Shown here piece by piece: positions 12,743 through 19,808 of a stretch of 22,233 nucleotides of DNA. Positions within the stretch are counted from its first letter, which is position 1, and the number at the start of each line of letters is the position of its first letter. This DNA comes from a virus. The DNA is taken from IMG/VR virus record IMGVR_UViG_3300037673_000048, positions 1-22,233 of that record. One strand, given 5' to 3'. Below the pieces are notes generated by a model. It made no database searches, had not been told where the DNA came from, and saw only the letters and a list, made by a program, of their open reading frames with translations. The position numbers and the translations under genes were made by a program.

Positions 12743-12796
12743 TTAGAGTTGTGGGAGTGGCGGCGGTGCGAACGAGTTTATTCGCATGTGCGATAA
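12743..12796 (+). pseudogene. C-terminal remnant of the coiled-coil family
   Basis: The frame reads LELWEWRRCERVYSHVR and ends at TAA 12794-12796. The 22 bases at 12747-12768 are identical to 11173-11194 inside the gene at 11022, in the same reading frame. There is no start codon, so this is a 3' fragment separated from its 5' part by the secreted-protein cassette. Confidence 0.6.
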
Positions 12797-12803
12797 TTTC
12801 ACC

Positions 12804-13292
12804 CTAATTGTCTGGGCCAGGCCCTATATAAAAGACTTGACTATCGATTATTTGATTCCCTATCTTGACGGTAACTGTGTATGTGCCGTCGGGAAAACCC
12901 CCAAGCGGACAGAGAGGATGGCAAAATGTGCGGAGGGCGGGGGTGGGGCGTGACCCATGCCGAACGGGCAAACCGAGATCGGGCTGAGGCCCTGGGTTGA
13001 AATGCATTGTACCCTCTGCGGTCACGACGTAGCCGTGCCCCGAGCCTTGGAGCAGGATAAACCAATGAGCAAATGGACCCTCTGCGTTTTCCACGACAAA
13101 CTCAACAGTTGCACGTGTGGGGATATAGAGGTCAACCAAGATGCGGGGGCAACCATGTGAGGGGAATCGGGTCATGACGCTTCCTGCACAAGAATTGCTC
13201 AGGCGCAAATTGGAATTGCCCTGGTCTGGCGAGGATATGAATAGGAGGAACATAAGCAGGGCCAACAGAAGGGATAGAGACAGACGCCTCAT
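12804..13292 (-). CDS. Secreted protein, possible Ig-like fold (162 aa)
   Basis: ATG at 13292 (minus) follows GAGGG and a strong promoter. Residues 1-21 (MRRLSLSLLLALLMFLLFIS) are a signal peptide. The mature part has about four cysteines, Pro/Gly-rich loops (HFNPGPQPDLGLPVRHG) and a last segment FPDGTYTVTVKIGNQIIDSQ then VFYIGPGPDN. The closing strand pattern is typical of immunoglobulin-like beta sandwiches. It shares that ending with the 11223-11675 product, and both follow a coiled-coil gene end. It is probably an accessory gene that changes the host surface. Confidence 0.7.
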   Translation of the reverse strand: MRRLSLSLLLALLMFLLFISSPDQGNSNLRLSNSCAGSVMTRFPSHGCPRILVDLYIPTRATVEFVVENAEGPFAHWFILLQGSGHGYVVTAEGTMHFNPGPQPDLGLPVRHGSRPTPALRTFCHPLCPLGGFPDGTYTVTVKIGNQIIDSQVFYIGPGPDN

Positions 13293-13318
13293 CGTATTTC
13301 CCTCAAGTTGTTGAAATG

Positions 13319-13347
13319 ATTATAGCACATTTCATGACTCTGGTCAA
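13319..13347 (-). promoter_or_regulatory. Sigma70-type promoter for the 12804-13292 gene
   Basis: On the minus strand TTGACC (13342-13347) and TATAAT (13319-13324) are 17 bases apart. The -10 ends 27 bases before the start codon. Together with the promoter at 11698-11726 it suggests both genes can be expressed independently of the phage operon, for example in a lysogen. Confidence 0.8.
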
Positions 13348-13454
13348 ATTCTGCTATTGAGAAGGGAGGCGATAAGTAAGGGCAAGCGGAAAACTTTTGA
13401 ACCAGTTCATTTGAAAGAAAAGGAAGCAAAATAAAGCAGGAGGTAAAATAACAA

Positions 13455-14963
13455 ATGGGGAAGAGAAAGCTGATTGCGATAGTAGTGGCGATAGCAATGA
13501 CATTGGCGCTATTCGCGCTCGTCCATTCAATTCCTATGGGCAGAGAAATGCCGAGGGACAATGCGAATGCGAGCCTTGCATCGCTCTGTGGAACAATCCG
13601 AGGGCCTGCGACACATTCGACGTATTGTCTGCACGATTACAAGTGGCCACGTACTAATGGGACGGTAGCGGAGGTTCCGCTATATATACATTCCAGTTGG
13701 ATTTCGGAGTATGGAGGCGAAGGCAGCATTGCATGGGCGATGGTGGATGATGCCAGGGCCTATTGGTCAGGGGCGGGAGATTGGCAATTTCTTAATATTC
13801 TTCCGCAACAAGCTACCAGCAGCGGCTCTATACCTTATGGCATACTTTTTGCGGCGAAGGATTTCACTCAGGATCCGGGACTTGAAGATACACTCCTTGC
13901 TGTCTGTATGCCTCCGGAACTTGATGAGCAAGGTTACATAGAGAGGGTTGTGGTCTGGTTTAACACAAATTATATCTTCGACCAGGCGACAGGGGAATTC
14001 CAACTCACGGAGAACTGGCAGATGTGGGCCGTAGCCACGCACGAGCTAGGACATGCTATAGGCTTCAAGGATCACAGTTGTTATGACAAGGGGACGTACA
14101 CGATGATGTGGTATCACGAGGACAAGTGGTGGCCTGACATCTGGCCGCGCTTTGACCCGGACGATGACTATGTTCACTGCAAGTATGATTGGGCCTATCT
14201 GGGCTATAATTGCGAGAATGACCCTGTGTATTGTTGTGATCCGACAGAGGCATGTGGAGATTGGACGGAGGATGTGTATACATTTACCGAGTGTTATACC
14301 CAGGAGGATACGGATTATGCGTTGGACAGGATTTACCTTACCCACAACGATGATATGTGTCGCCAAGTTGATGTGTGGGTCAAAGACTGCGATGGGGTCA
14401 TGCACTGGCTAGGGAGTCAATACGTATGCCCAGGGGAGACGCATTGGTGGGACAACGAGCAGTGCCGAAGGGTTCAGGAAGTGCATGTGACCTACGAGTG
14501 TGAATTGAACGATTTTCCATACGAAATATCGTTTGAGGGGGCGTATTGCCCTTTGTATCTGAGAGATCATATTGATGTAGGAGGAGTATGGGTCACTGAC
14601 GTTACAGTAACGGTGGAAAATTTTTCCGACGTGGCTGTGGATGTTTTTGTAAGGCTCGGCTTCTGGGGTGAGCCAGTGGATATTAAGTATAAGACCATCC
14701 CGGCTGGTGAGTGGAGGGAATTCTATTGGACGGGGCCAGAGGCTTACCTTGAGTATGTGAAAGTATATACTGAATTGGAGGGCCTTGCCTTGACTGATTG
14801 CTCTAGCGATGGTGAGTGCCCCAGCGTGTGTGAGTCACCTTCTGGATGGCAAGGCTGGGATCACGGTGTTTATATTTTCCTCTCTGAAGAATCGTATTAC
14901 TATGACGACCCCGACTTTATGTGTTACGAAGAGCCGTGTGGAAGCAAGCCAAAGGATTGTTAG
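13455..14963 (+). CDS. Secreted metzincin metalloprotease (502 aa)
   Basis: ATG 13455 follows AGGAGG by ten bases. Residues 1-26 (MGKRKLIAIVVAIAMTLALF and on) are a signal peptide. The zinc site HELGHAIGFKDH at residues 196-207 is the full H-E-x2-H-x2-G-x2-H metzincin motif, followed by a Met-turn candidate TMMW at 216-219, as in matrixins. From about 230 onward is a long Cys-rich beta domain (CCDPTEACGDW, VWVKDCDGVMHW, CPGETHWWD) that may bind substrate or surface. A secreted protease in a phage genome is unusual. It could act on host-surface or environmental proteins, or belong to a moron block together with the other exported genes. Confidence 0.85.
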   Translation: MGKRKLIAIVVAIAMTLALFALVHSIPMGREMPRDNANASLASLCGTIRGPATHSTYCLHDYKWPRTNGTVAEVPLYIHSSWISEYGGEGSIAWAMVDDARAYWSGAGDWQFLNILPQQATSSGSIPYGILFAAKDFTQDPGLEDTLLAVCMPPELDEQGYIERVVVWFNTNYIFDQATGEFQLTENWQMWAVATHELGHAIGFKDHSCYDKGTYTMMWYHEDKWWPDIWPRFDPDDDYVHCKYDWAYLGYNCENDPVYCCDPTEACGDWTEDVYTFTECYTQEDTDYALDRIYLTHNDDMCRQVDVWVKDCDGVMHWLGSQYVCPGETHWWDNEQCRRVQEVHVTYECELNDFPYEISFEGAYCPLYLRDHIDVGGVWVTDVTVTVENFSDVAVDVFVRLGFWGEPVDIKYKTIPAGEWREFYWTGPEAYLEYVKVYTELEGLALTDCSSDGECPSVCESPSGWQGWDHGVYIFLSEESYYYDDPDFMCYEEPCGSKPKDC

Positions 14964-14992
14964 TCGCACACTCTCTTCAGTTTGTGGTCAGC

Positions 14993-15235
14993 ATGGGTAA
15001 GGTAAAGAAGTATATTGTGAATGTGTGTATAGCCCTTGACCAGCTCGTTAACGCAATCCTCTTAGGCGATCCTGACGAGACAATCTCTTCGCGGCTGGGA
15101 AAGTTCAAATCTAAAGTGCCACCCTATCAGTGGATTTGCTGGCTGTTGGATTTGATTGACCCTGGCCATTGTGATGAGGCGATTGAACAAGACGAAGGGC
15201 AGGATCAACTTCTGCCCTTCGCAAAGAAAAAGTAG
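14993..15235 (+). CDS. Small conserved phage protein near the lysin (80 aa)
   Basis: ATG 14993 begins MGKVKKYIVNVCIALDQLVN; the longer frame upstream overlaps the protease gene. It contains LLGDPDETISSRLGKFKSK and ends with a WLLDLIDPGHCDEAI stretch. I recognise this pattern (ALDQ...GDPDETISSR...DHC..AIE) from many tailed phages, where the gene commonly lies near lysis genes, but I know no established function. The first segment is hydrophobic. The position just before the lysin fits that habit. Confidence 0.7.
   Translation: MGKVKKYIVNVCIALDQLVNAILLGDPDETISSRLGKFKSKVPPYQWICWLLDLIDPGHCDEAIEQDEGQDQLLPFAKKK
15193..15221 (+). other. Perfect 10-bp hairpin at a gene end
   Basis: CGAAGGGCAG (15193-15202) pairs perfectly with CTGCCCTTCG (15212-15221) around a nine-base loop, within the last codons of the 14993 gene. 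No U-run follows, so it may protect the 3' end or pause transcription rather than terminate it. Confidence 0.45.
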
Positions 15236-15257
15236 AGCATGAGTGCGGCAAGCAGAC

Positions 15258-15296
15258 CTACCTGTCGGCGGACATGGCCTGTCGGCAGGCAGGTAG
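15258..15296 (+). repeat. Palindromic repeat with nested hairpin
   Basis: CTACCTG (15258-15264) pairs with CAGGTAG (15290-15296), and inside it GCCTG (15277-15281) pairs with CAGGC (15286-15290) around TCGG. CCTGTCGGC is repeated at 15261 and 15278. The pattern resembles dispersed palindromes seen in many bacterial genomes; it lies just before the lysin's ribosome site. Confidence 0.45.
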
Positions 15297-15309
15297 CGGA
15301 GGGGAGGAA

Positions 15310-16521
15310 GTGAAGAAAAGAAAAAGCAAACTGGGAATACAGGCTCTAAATCCTGTTAATAGTGCACTTGAATTTCAGCGGCAGTACAAGGCACGGGTTT
15401 TCAAGGTCGTGATTGTGAACGACCACGACTTTGTAAATTGGTGGCTTGATTTCCCCGACGACACGCTGGTCATCGGGCGCTTTTACGGCACTGGCAATAT
15501 TGACAGGCTGGAATGGACGCCTGAAAACGGCATTTGGCTGGCCGATAGGCTCAAGCAGGTAGCTGGCTTCAACAAGCGTATTGATGTGTGGGAATGCGTT
15601 AACGAGCCAATCGTTGGGTCTGTCGCGGATATGCAGCGGCTGGCCGAGTTTGAACGGGTCTGGGCCGATAGGATGCATGAGCACGGCCTTAAGACCATCG
15701 TAGGCAATTTCTCGGTGGGAAACCCAGCCGATATTTCACTCATGAAACACTTTCGCCCTGCTATGGAAGCAGGCGATTACTTCGCCTACCATGCATACGG
15801 ACGACCACCTCATGTACTGTCGGACGCTGAGTGGTGGGCACTTCGTTACCGTAAGTTGCTTGAGGCCGCCGAGTACGAGATGCCAGTGTTGCTTACCGAA
15901 GGCGGGATAGACGCCGGGGGCTGTCCCGAATGTGGCTATCAGAGCTATATGGGCGCCCTGGAGTACATAGAGCAGCTTAAGTAACTTGACGCTGAGCTTC
16001 AGAAGGATGAATACGTCGAAGGAATTACCATCTTTCACGGTGGCAGTTACGGCAACTGGGCTTCGTTCGGCCTAACGGACAATGCTCTCCGCTTATTGGG
16101 CGAGTATATCGAAGGGCAGGGCTGGTTGGACGTAGAAGAGAACGGAGAGGATGGGCCGCCCGAGCCTGAGTCCGAGCCTGAGCCTGAGTTGCCCGTGAAG
16201 GAGATTGAGGCAGCTATCCTGGCCCAGTTCTCAAAGCATTGGCCGCACGATATGCTCCGCTGGCTCAAGGCAGAAATTACCATGCACCTGCCCAAGCCGT
16301 TACACGACCTGCTAGGCAGCGAAGGTAAGTTTGGCTATATGCCCGATTTCGCGTTGCCAAAGGGGGCGAGGCAATACCGGGTGGGCCTACCGCCGCTCAC
16401 TGACGAACACGAGTTAAGGATAGCGGGGTACCGCATTGTGTATCAGTTTTATCCCTCTGGCGCAGTGTGGTGCGTGTATGGCGCGTGGGATAAACAGTAT
16501 GTGATTGATTACGGGCCTTGA
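15310..16521 (+). pseudogene. GH-A-type lysin interrupted by an in-frame TAA
   Basis: GTG 15310 follows GGAGGGGAGG. Residues 1-224 read as a TIM-barrel glycoside hydrolase of clan GH-A: VWECVNEP has the Asn-Glu-Pro acid/base at 98-100, and LLTEGG has the nucleophile Glu 197. TAA at 15982-15984 then stops the frame, but the same frame stays open to TGA 16521. It continues with barrel strand 8 (VEGITIFHGGSYGNWASFGL), a Pro/Glu linker (PPEPESEPEPELPV) and a C-terminal domain of about 110 residues. The whole reads as one cell-wall hydrolase of about 403 residues. The truncated form lacks part of the barrel. TAA is used as a normal stop elsewhere here, so this is a nonsense mutation, sequencing error or readthrough, not a recoded genome. 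Confidence 0.75.
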
Positions 16522-16524
16522 GAA

Positions 16525-16719
16525 ATGCCAATACGATCAAAAGCACAGTGGCGCAAATTCAGACTTCTACTCAAGCAAGGCAAGATCACCCGCGCCCAGT
16601 GGGAAGAGTGGACGGCAGGCGTGAAGTATAGTGAGTTGCCCGAACGAGCAGGCGGAAGAAAAAAGAAAAAATTTTCTGGAAAAAGGCGTAGAAGGCAAGC
16701 GAGATTGAGGAGGAAGTGA
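16525..16719 (+). CDS. Small basic phage protein (64 aa)
   Basis: ATG 16525 starts three bases after the lysin stop. The first half, MPIRSKAQWRKFRLLLKQG and TRAQWEEWTAGVKYSELPER, is a compact Trp-containing segment seen in small proteins of many phages. The tail is a dense run of Lys and Arg (GGRKKKKFSGKRRRRQARLR), pointing to nucleic-acid binding. The stop overlaps the next gene's start. The exact role is unknown; association with packaging or the capsid is possible from position. Confidence 0.7.
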   Translation: MPIRSKAQWRKFRLLLKQGKITRAQWEEWTAGVKYSELPERAGGRKKKKFSGKRRRRQARLRRK

Positions 16720-16931
16720 TGGCAAGAAAGAGGCGATGGATTCAGAAGGCCATCAGGAAACCCGGCAGTTTGCGCGCCGCCGCTAAACGCGCCGGTGCGT
16801 TGAACAAAGATGGCACAATTAAGGTTTCGTGGCTGCGCCAGCAAGCCAAGAAGAGCGGCACGATGGGCAAGCGAGCGCGGCTGGCATTGACGTTGCGGAA
16901 GTTGCGCAGACGAAAGCGCAGGAGCAAATGA
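16719..16931 (+). CDS. Small basic phage protein (70 aa)
   Basis: ATG 16719 overlaps the upstream stop, with GAGGAGG before it. The sequence (RRWIQKAIRKPGSLRAAAKR, then RARLALTLRKLRRRKRRSK) resembles short basic proteins found in many tailed phages next to packaging genes. About a third of the residues are Lys or Arg, so binding to DNA or RNA is likely. No named family. It is followed by the interleaved inverted repeats and the small terminase gene. Confidence 0.7.
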   Translation: MARKRRWIQKAIRKPGSLRAAAKRAGALNKDGTIKVSWLRQQAKKSGTMGKRARLALTLRKLRRRKRRSK

Positions 16932-16968
16932 TTGGCTGCACATCTCCTCCTTTCCGATTCCCTGGATA

Positions 16969-17020
16969 CTGGCCTCGTGGCATCTCCCCCCTCCACGAGG
17001 CCAGGCCAGGGGGAGATGCC
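16969..17020 (+). promoter_or_regulatory. Interleaved inverted repeats upstream of the small terminase
   Basis: CTGGCCTCGTGG (16969-16980) is perfectly complementary to CCACGAGGCCAG (16993-17004). GGCATCTCCCCC (16979-16990) is perfectly complementary to GGGGGAGATGCC (17009-17020). The arms interleave a-b-a'-b', sharing two bases. In RNA the two 12-bp stems would compete, or form a tight pseudoknot. In DNA they could be a protein-binding site. The element ends 45 bases before ATG 17066. A pac or cos-type site recognised by terminase is a reasonable guess from position. Confidence 0.6.
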
Positions 17021-17065
17021 GAGCGCAGCCGTTAAACTCTCTATACATTATTTTTCTGAACGAAG

Positions 17066-17455
17066 ATGAACAAGAAGCGATTAACCGTGAAGCAGAGGCG
17101 ATTCCTTGCAGAACTCCCTTTCTGCTCAACTGAAAAAGAGGCCGCTAAACGGGCGGGTGTGAAGCCCCAGGTGGTGCCTGCGTGGAAGAAAGACCCTTTT
17201 TTCATGGAGGCTTATGAGCGAGCTTGGGAGGCCGATTTGGAGTTTCGTCGTCAGCGCTTGGCCGAGGGGATTGCGAAGGCCATCGAGACGCTGCTTGCGC
17301 TGCTGGATTCGCGCAATCCCAACGTTCGGCTGAAAGCTGCGGCGGAGATTCTGGATCGGGCCGGCCTGATTCGCAGCGCGCACCTGGAGCACACGATTTC
17401 CCCTGCCTTGCAGCAGCTTTGGGATGAGGCGGCGGGAGAAGAGAAGAGCGCGTGA
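17066..17455 (+). CDS. terS: Terminase small subunit
   Basis: The 129-residue product begins MNKKRLTVKQRRFLAELPFC and has an N-terminal helix-turn-helix (STEKEAAKRAGVKPQVVPAW), then a long helical part with DSRNPNVRLKAAAEILDRAG. This layout matches small terminase subunits of the phBC6A51/Terminase_2 kind, which recognise the packaging site and assemble as a ring. The gene lies 600 bases before the large subunit, with two small genes between. The ribosome site is weak (GAACGAAG). The identification rests on the fold pattern and gene order. Confidence 0.75.
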   Translation: MNKKRLTVKQRRFLAELPFCSTEKEAAKRAGVKPQVVPAWKKDPFFMEAYERAWEADLEFRRQRLAEGIAKAIETLLALLDSRNPNVRLKAAAEILDRAGLIRSAHLEHTISPALQQLWDEAAGEEKSA

Positions 17456-17546
17456 AGGTATGCTTGTGGTTAACTCGACGCAAATGGCTACCGCTTGAGT
17501 GGCGGTTCCGAGGCTGAAGCGGCGCATAGAGGGGGAGCAAGAGGCA

Positions 17547-17921
17547 GTGGCGAAGGAGCTATATGTCCGCTACGGAGACGATTGGTACATGACCACAACA
17601 ACTACCGGCGCCGAGCGGGAGGAAACGCCCAAAGTGCGGCGGTGGAAGGTGGTGTGGGTGGAGCGGTTTGAATATGACTTGCCCTACCAGCAGGTGCGCG
17701 ATGAGCGGTTGCCCCTGGGCGCCATCTACGTCATCCCGGAGCATGTGGATGAGAGGGAACTCTGGGGTGACGACTGGGATGATTGCCCGGAGTTTTGTAA
17801 CGCCGGGCCGCCATACGGGGCCCTGCGGATAGGGTTGCGCTACGGCCAAGTCTTGGAGATGGCGGTGGAGGAATTGGACAGAAAAGACCTGGACGAGTAC
17901 GTCAAGGTGACGATGGGATGA
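17547..17921 (+). CDS. Hypothetical protein (124 aa)
   Basis: The start is uncertain: GTG 17547 has GGGGGAG about nine bases upstream, while GTG 17499 (140 aa) has no clear site. The protein is beta-rich, with WKVVWVERFEYDLPYQQVRD and an acidic stretch ERELWGDDWDDCPEF, ending in a helix (LEMAVEELDRKDLDEYV). Nothing matches a family I know. Its place between terminase subunits suggests a packaging or head accessory role, by position only. Confidence 0.6.
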   Translation: MAKELYVRYGDDWYMTTTTTGAEREETPKVRRWKVVWVERFEYDLPYQQVRDERLPLGAIYVIPEHVDERELWGDDWDDCPEFCNAGPPYGALRIGLRYGQVLEMAVEELDRKDLDEYVKVTMG

Positions 17922-17949
17922 AGGGCGCTTGCTCTGGGAGGAGGGCAAG

Positions 17950-18054
17950 GTGACTGTGGCAATGATAGCTGCGCTGGTTGCATGTTTTGTGGGCGGTTTC
18001 GTAATTGGAGCTGCGGTGGGATTTGCCCTGGGTTGTGCATTGTATGCGCCTTAG
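17950..18054 (+). CDS. Tiny single-span membrane protein (34 aa)
   Basis: GTG 17950 follows GGGAGGAGGG at good spacing. The product is one hydrophobic helix, MIAALVACFVGGFVIGAAVG, with small residues (Gly, Ala) that favour helix packing, then LGCALYAP. It would insert in the inner membrane. It is too short for family assignment. Its stop lies 14 bases before the large-terminase ATG, so it may couple translation. A holin-like or regulatory role cannot be excluded. Confidence 0.5.
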   Translation: MTVAMIAALVACFVGGFVIGAAVGFALGCALYAP

Positions 18055-18068
18055 TGTAGATGCGATGA

Positions 18069-19469
18069 ATGAGCAAGTGGCCGAGTTTCGCTCAGAAGCA
18101 GGTTTGGTTTCAGGCTGTCGGTTATCAGCCGACGGCGGCCCAGCTTCCTGTTCACCAGAGCTCTTCGCGCCATCTCCTCATCGGCGGTGGCTGGCGGGGC
18201 GGCAAGTCGCGGGTGACCGCGATGGAAGCCTTCGGCTGCTGGAGGGCCTGGGACTTGCTCTACATCGTCGCTGACAAGTACGAGCAGGCCACTCCTGAGT
18301 TCGACTACCTCGATGCCTATTTCCACCTCCTCCAGGCGCAAACGCAATCCAGGCTGATAGTTCGCCGTCAGCGACCAACACACGGCCAGGGCCGATGTTC
18401 CCTGGAACTTCGTGCCCCAGATGGCAAATTGAAGCGCGTCGTTACTATCTCTACCCATAATCGGGGAACCCAGGCGGTGACTGCCAGAGGCGAGGCCCCC
18501 GACATGGTGCTGCTGGTGGAATTCGAGAGCTTGGCCTACGACATCTACCTGGCCGCACGGGGCCGTGTGGCTGAGAAGCGCGGCAGACTCATCCTATCAG
18601 GCACTTTCCCAGATGACACGGGCTGGCAGGCCCAGTTGTGGCAGCGCTGGCAGGGCGACAACGAGGACGAGGGGCAGAGCTTCAGCCTGGCGACCTGGGA
18701 CAACACCTATGTCTTCCCTGGCGGGTGGGACGACCCCGAGATTAAGGCTCTTCGCGGCACCTATCCTGAGAGGGAATTGATGCGGCGGTTCGGGGCGAGA
18801 CCGCAGAAGCCTGCCACCTTGGTCTTTCCTGAGTTTGAGTATGCTATCCATGTTCGCGACTTTGTGGAGTATGAGGAGGGCATCCCTGTCGAGGTGTGGA
18901 TTGATCCAGGTTACGGTGAATCGGCTTACGCCGTCCTCGCCGTGCAGGTCTATGGCGGCATGGTGTTCGTCATAGACGAAATCTACGAACATGGACGCAT
19001 CGGCGAGGAGGTAGTCGAAATCGCCAAGAGTCGGGAATGGTGGGAGGACGTGGAGGGCGGCGTGATTGACTTCGCGGGCCAGCAACACCACGCGGCGCGC
19101 TCCCAGGTGGAAGTGTGGCGGGCGCTGGCGGGTATCACTTTGCGCAGTCAGCCTATCAGCCTGGAAGCAGGCAGAGAGCGGCTAAAGAGCTTTTTGATGA
19201 AACAACCAGAGACGGATGAACCAAGGATATTCTTCTCCCCTAAGTGCAAGAATACCTGTGCGGAGTTTGGCAAATACGTCTGGCGGCATCCTCCCGAAGA
19301 GAGAGTTGCAGGAGAGAAGCCGATAGACCAATATTGTGATGCGATTAAGGCACTTACTTATGGCCTGATAGATCACTTTGGCGCGGTGGAGTATCCGCCT
19401 CTGGGCGGGGCGGTGATAACCACGTCCAGGGAGCAAATCTGGCGGGCGGCTTTCCGCCTGAAAGGATGA
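18069..19469 (+). CDS. terL: Terminase large subunit
   Basis: The DNA-packaging motor protein has an ATPase followed by a nuclease. Walker A is GGGWRGGKS at residues 39-47, and the Walker B strand is DMVLLVEFES around 145-153 with the catalytic Glu at 151. The nuclease acids are probably D279 (VWIDPGYG), D334 (GVIDFAG) and D424 (QYCDAIKAL). The length, 466 aa, is normal. ATG 18069 has only a weak ribosome site and may rely on coupling to the tiny membrane-protein gene. Its stop overlaps an ATG (ATGA), with the next gene's better start a few codons later. It works with the small subunit upstream and the portal downstream. Confidence 0.92.
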   Translation: MSKWPSFAQKQVWFQAVGYQPTAAQLPVHQSSSRHLLIGGGWRGGKSRVTAMEAFGCWRAWDLLYIVADKYEQATPEFDYLDAYFHLLQAQTQSRLIVRRQRPTHGQGRCSLELRAPDGKLKRVVTISTHNRGTQAVTARGEAPDMVLLVEFESLAYDIYLAARGRVAEKRGRLILSGTFPDDTGWQAQLWQRWQGDNEDEGQSFSLATWDNTYVFPGGWDDPEIKALRGTYPERELMRRFGARPQKPATLVFPEFEYAIHVRDFVEYEEGIPVEVWIDPGYGESAYAVLAVQVYGGMVFVIDEIYEHGRIGEEVVEIAKSREWWEDVEGGVIDFAGQQHHAARSQVEVWRALAGITLRSQPISLEAGRERLKSFLMKQPETDEPRIFFSPKCKNTCAEFGKYVWRHPPEERVAGEKPIDQYCDAIKALTYGLIDHFGAVEYPPLGGAVITTSREQIWRAAFRLKG

Positions 19470-19486
19470 AGAAAGAGAGGTGCAAT

Positions 19487-19789
19487 ATGACTATTGAATG
19501 GCCTGATATTGATGTGTCTGGCGACCCACAGCTTGCCAAGGCCATGATTAACGTGTTGCGGCGAGCCTTTGAGATTTGGCAGGAGCGTCATGCCAAATAC
19601 GGGCGGTTGAACATTGCCCTGTGGGGCGCTGCTGGTTGTGCGCTTCGGGCGACCGACAAAGTTATGCGGCTTAGGCGCTATTACCTGGGGCAAGCGTTTT
19701 CAGACGAAACCCTCCAGGATACCTGGCTTGACCTGCTCAATTATGCCGCAATGGGTCTGTTGTGCCAGGAGGGCCAATGGTCACTGTAG
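19487..19789 (+). CDS. Nmad1/DUF1599-like protein (100 aa)
   Basis: AGAGAGG seven bases before ATG 19487 decides the start over ATG 19466. The central part, FEIWQERHAKYGRLNIALWG followed by TDKVMRLRRYYLGQ and ETLQDTWLDLLNYAAMGLL, matches the all-helical DUF1599 family (nucleotide modification associated domain 1), related to MazG-like nucleotide pyrophosphohydrolases with Glu/Asp metal ligands. In phages it is linked by annotation to base modification or nucleotide-pool control. Here it lies between terminase and portal, while other modification-like genes (PP-loop, radical SAM) sit 13 kb upstream. Confidence 0.7.
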   Translation: MTIEWPDIDVSGDPQLAKAMINVLRRAFEIWQERHAKYGRLNIALWGAAGCALRATDKVMRLRRYYLGQAFSDETLQDTWLDLLNYAAMGLLCQEGQWSL

Positions 19790-19808
19790 CGAGATACGAG
19801 GAATTATA

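Noticed and set aside
15982-15984. TAA as a recoded sense codon in this genome
   Set aside because: Many other genes in the window end cleanly at TAA (for example 2722, 4263, 8649, 9436, 12711), so only this gene is affected.
16928-17035. A 35-residue frame with AGGAG upstream between 16931 and the small terminase
   Set aside because: It coincides with the two interleaved 12-bp inverted repeats, and its composition is that of the repeats, so the DNA or RNA structure explains it better.
17452-17517. A 21-residue frame beginning GTG at 17452
   Set aside because: Too short, no ribosome site beyond the overlap with the small-terminase stop, and no motif.
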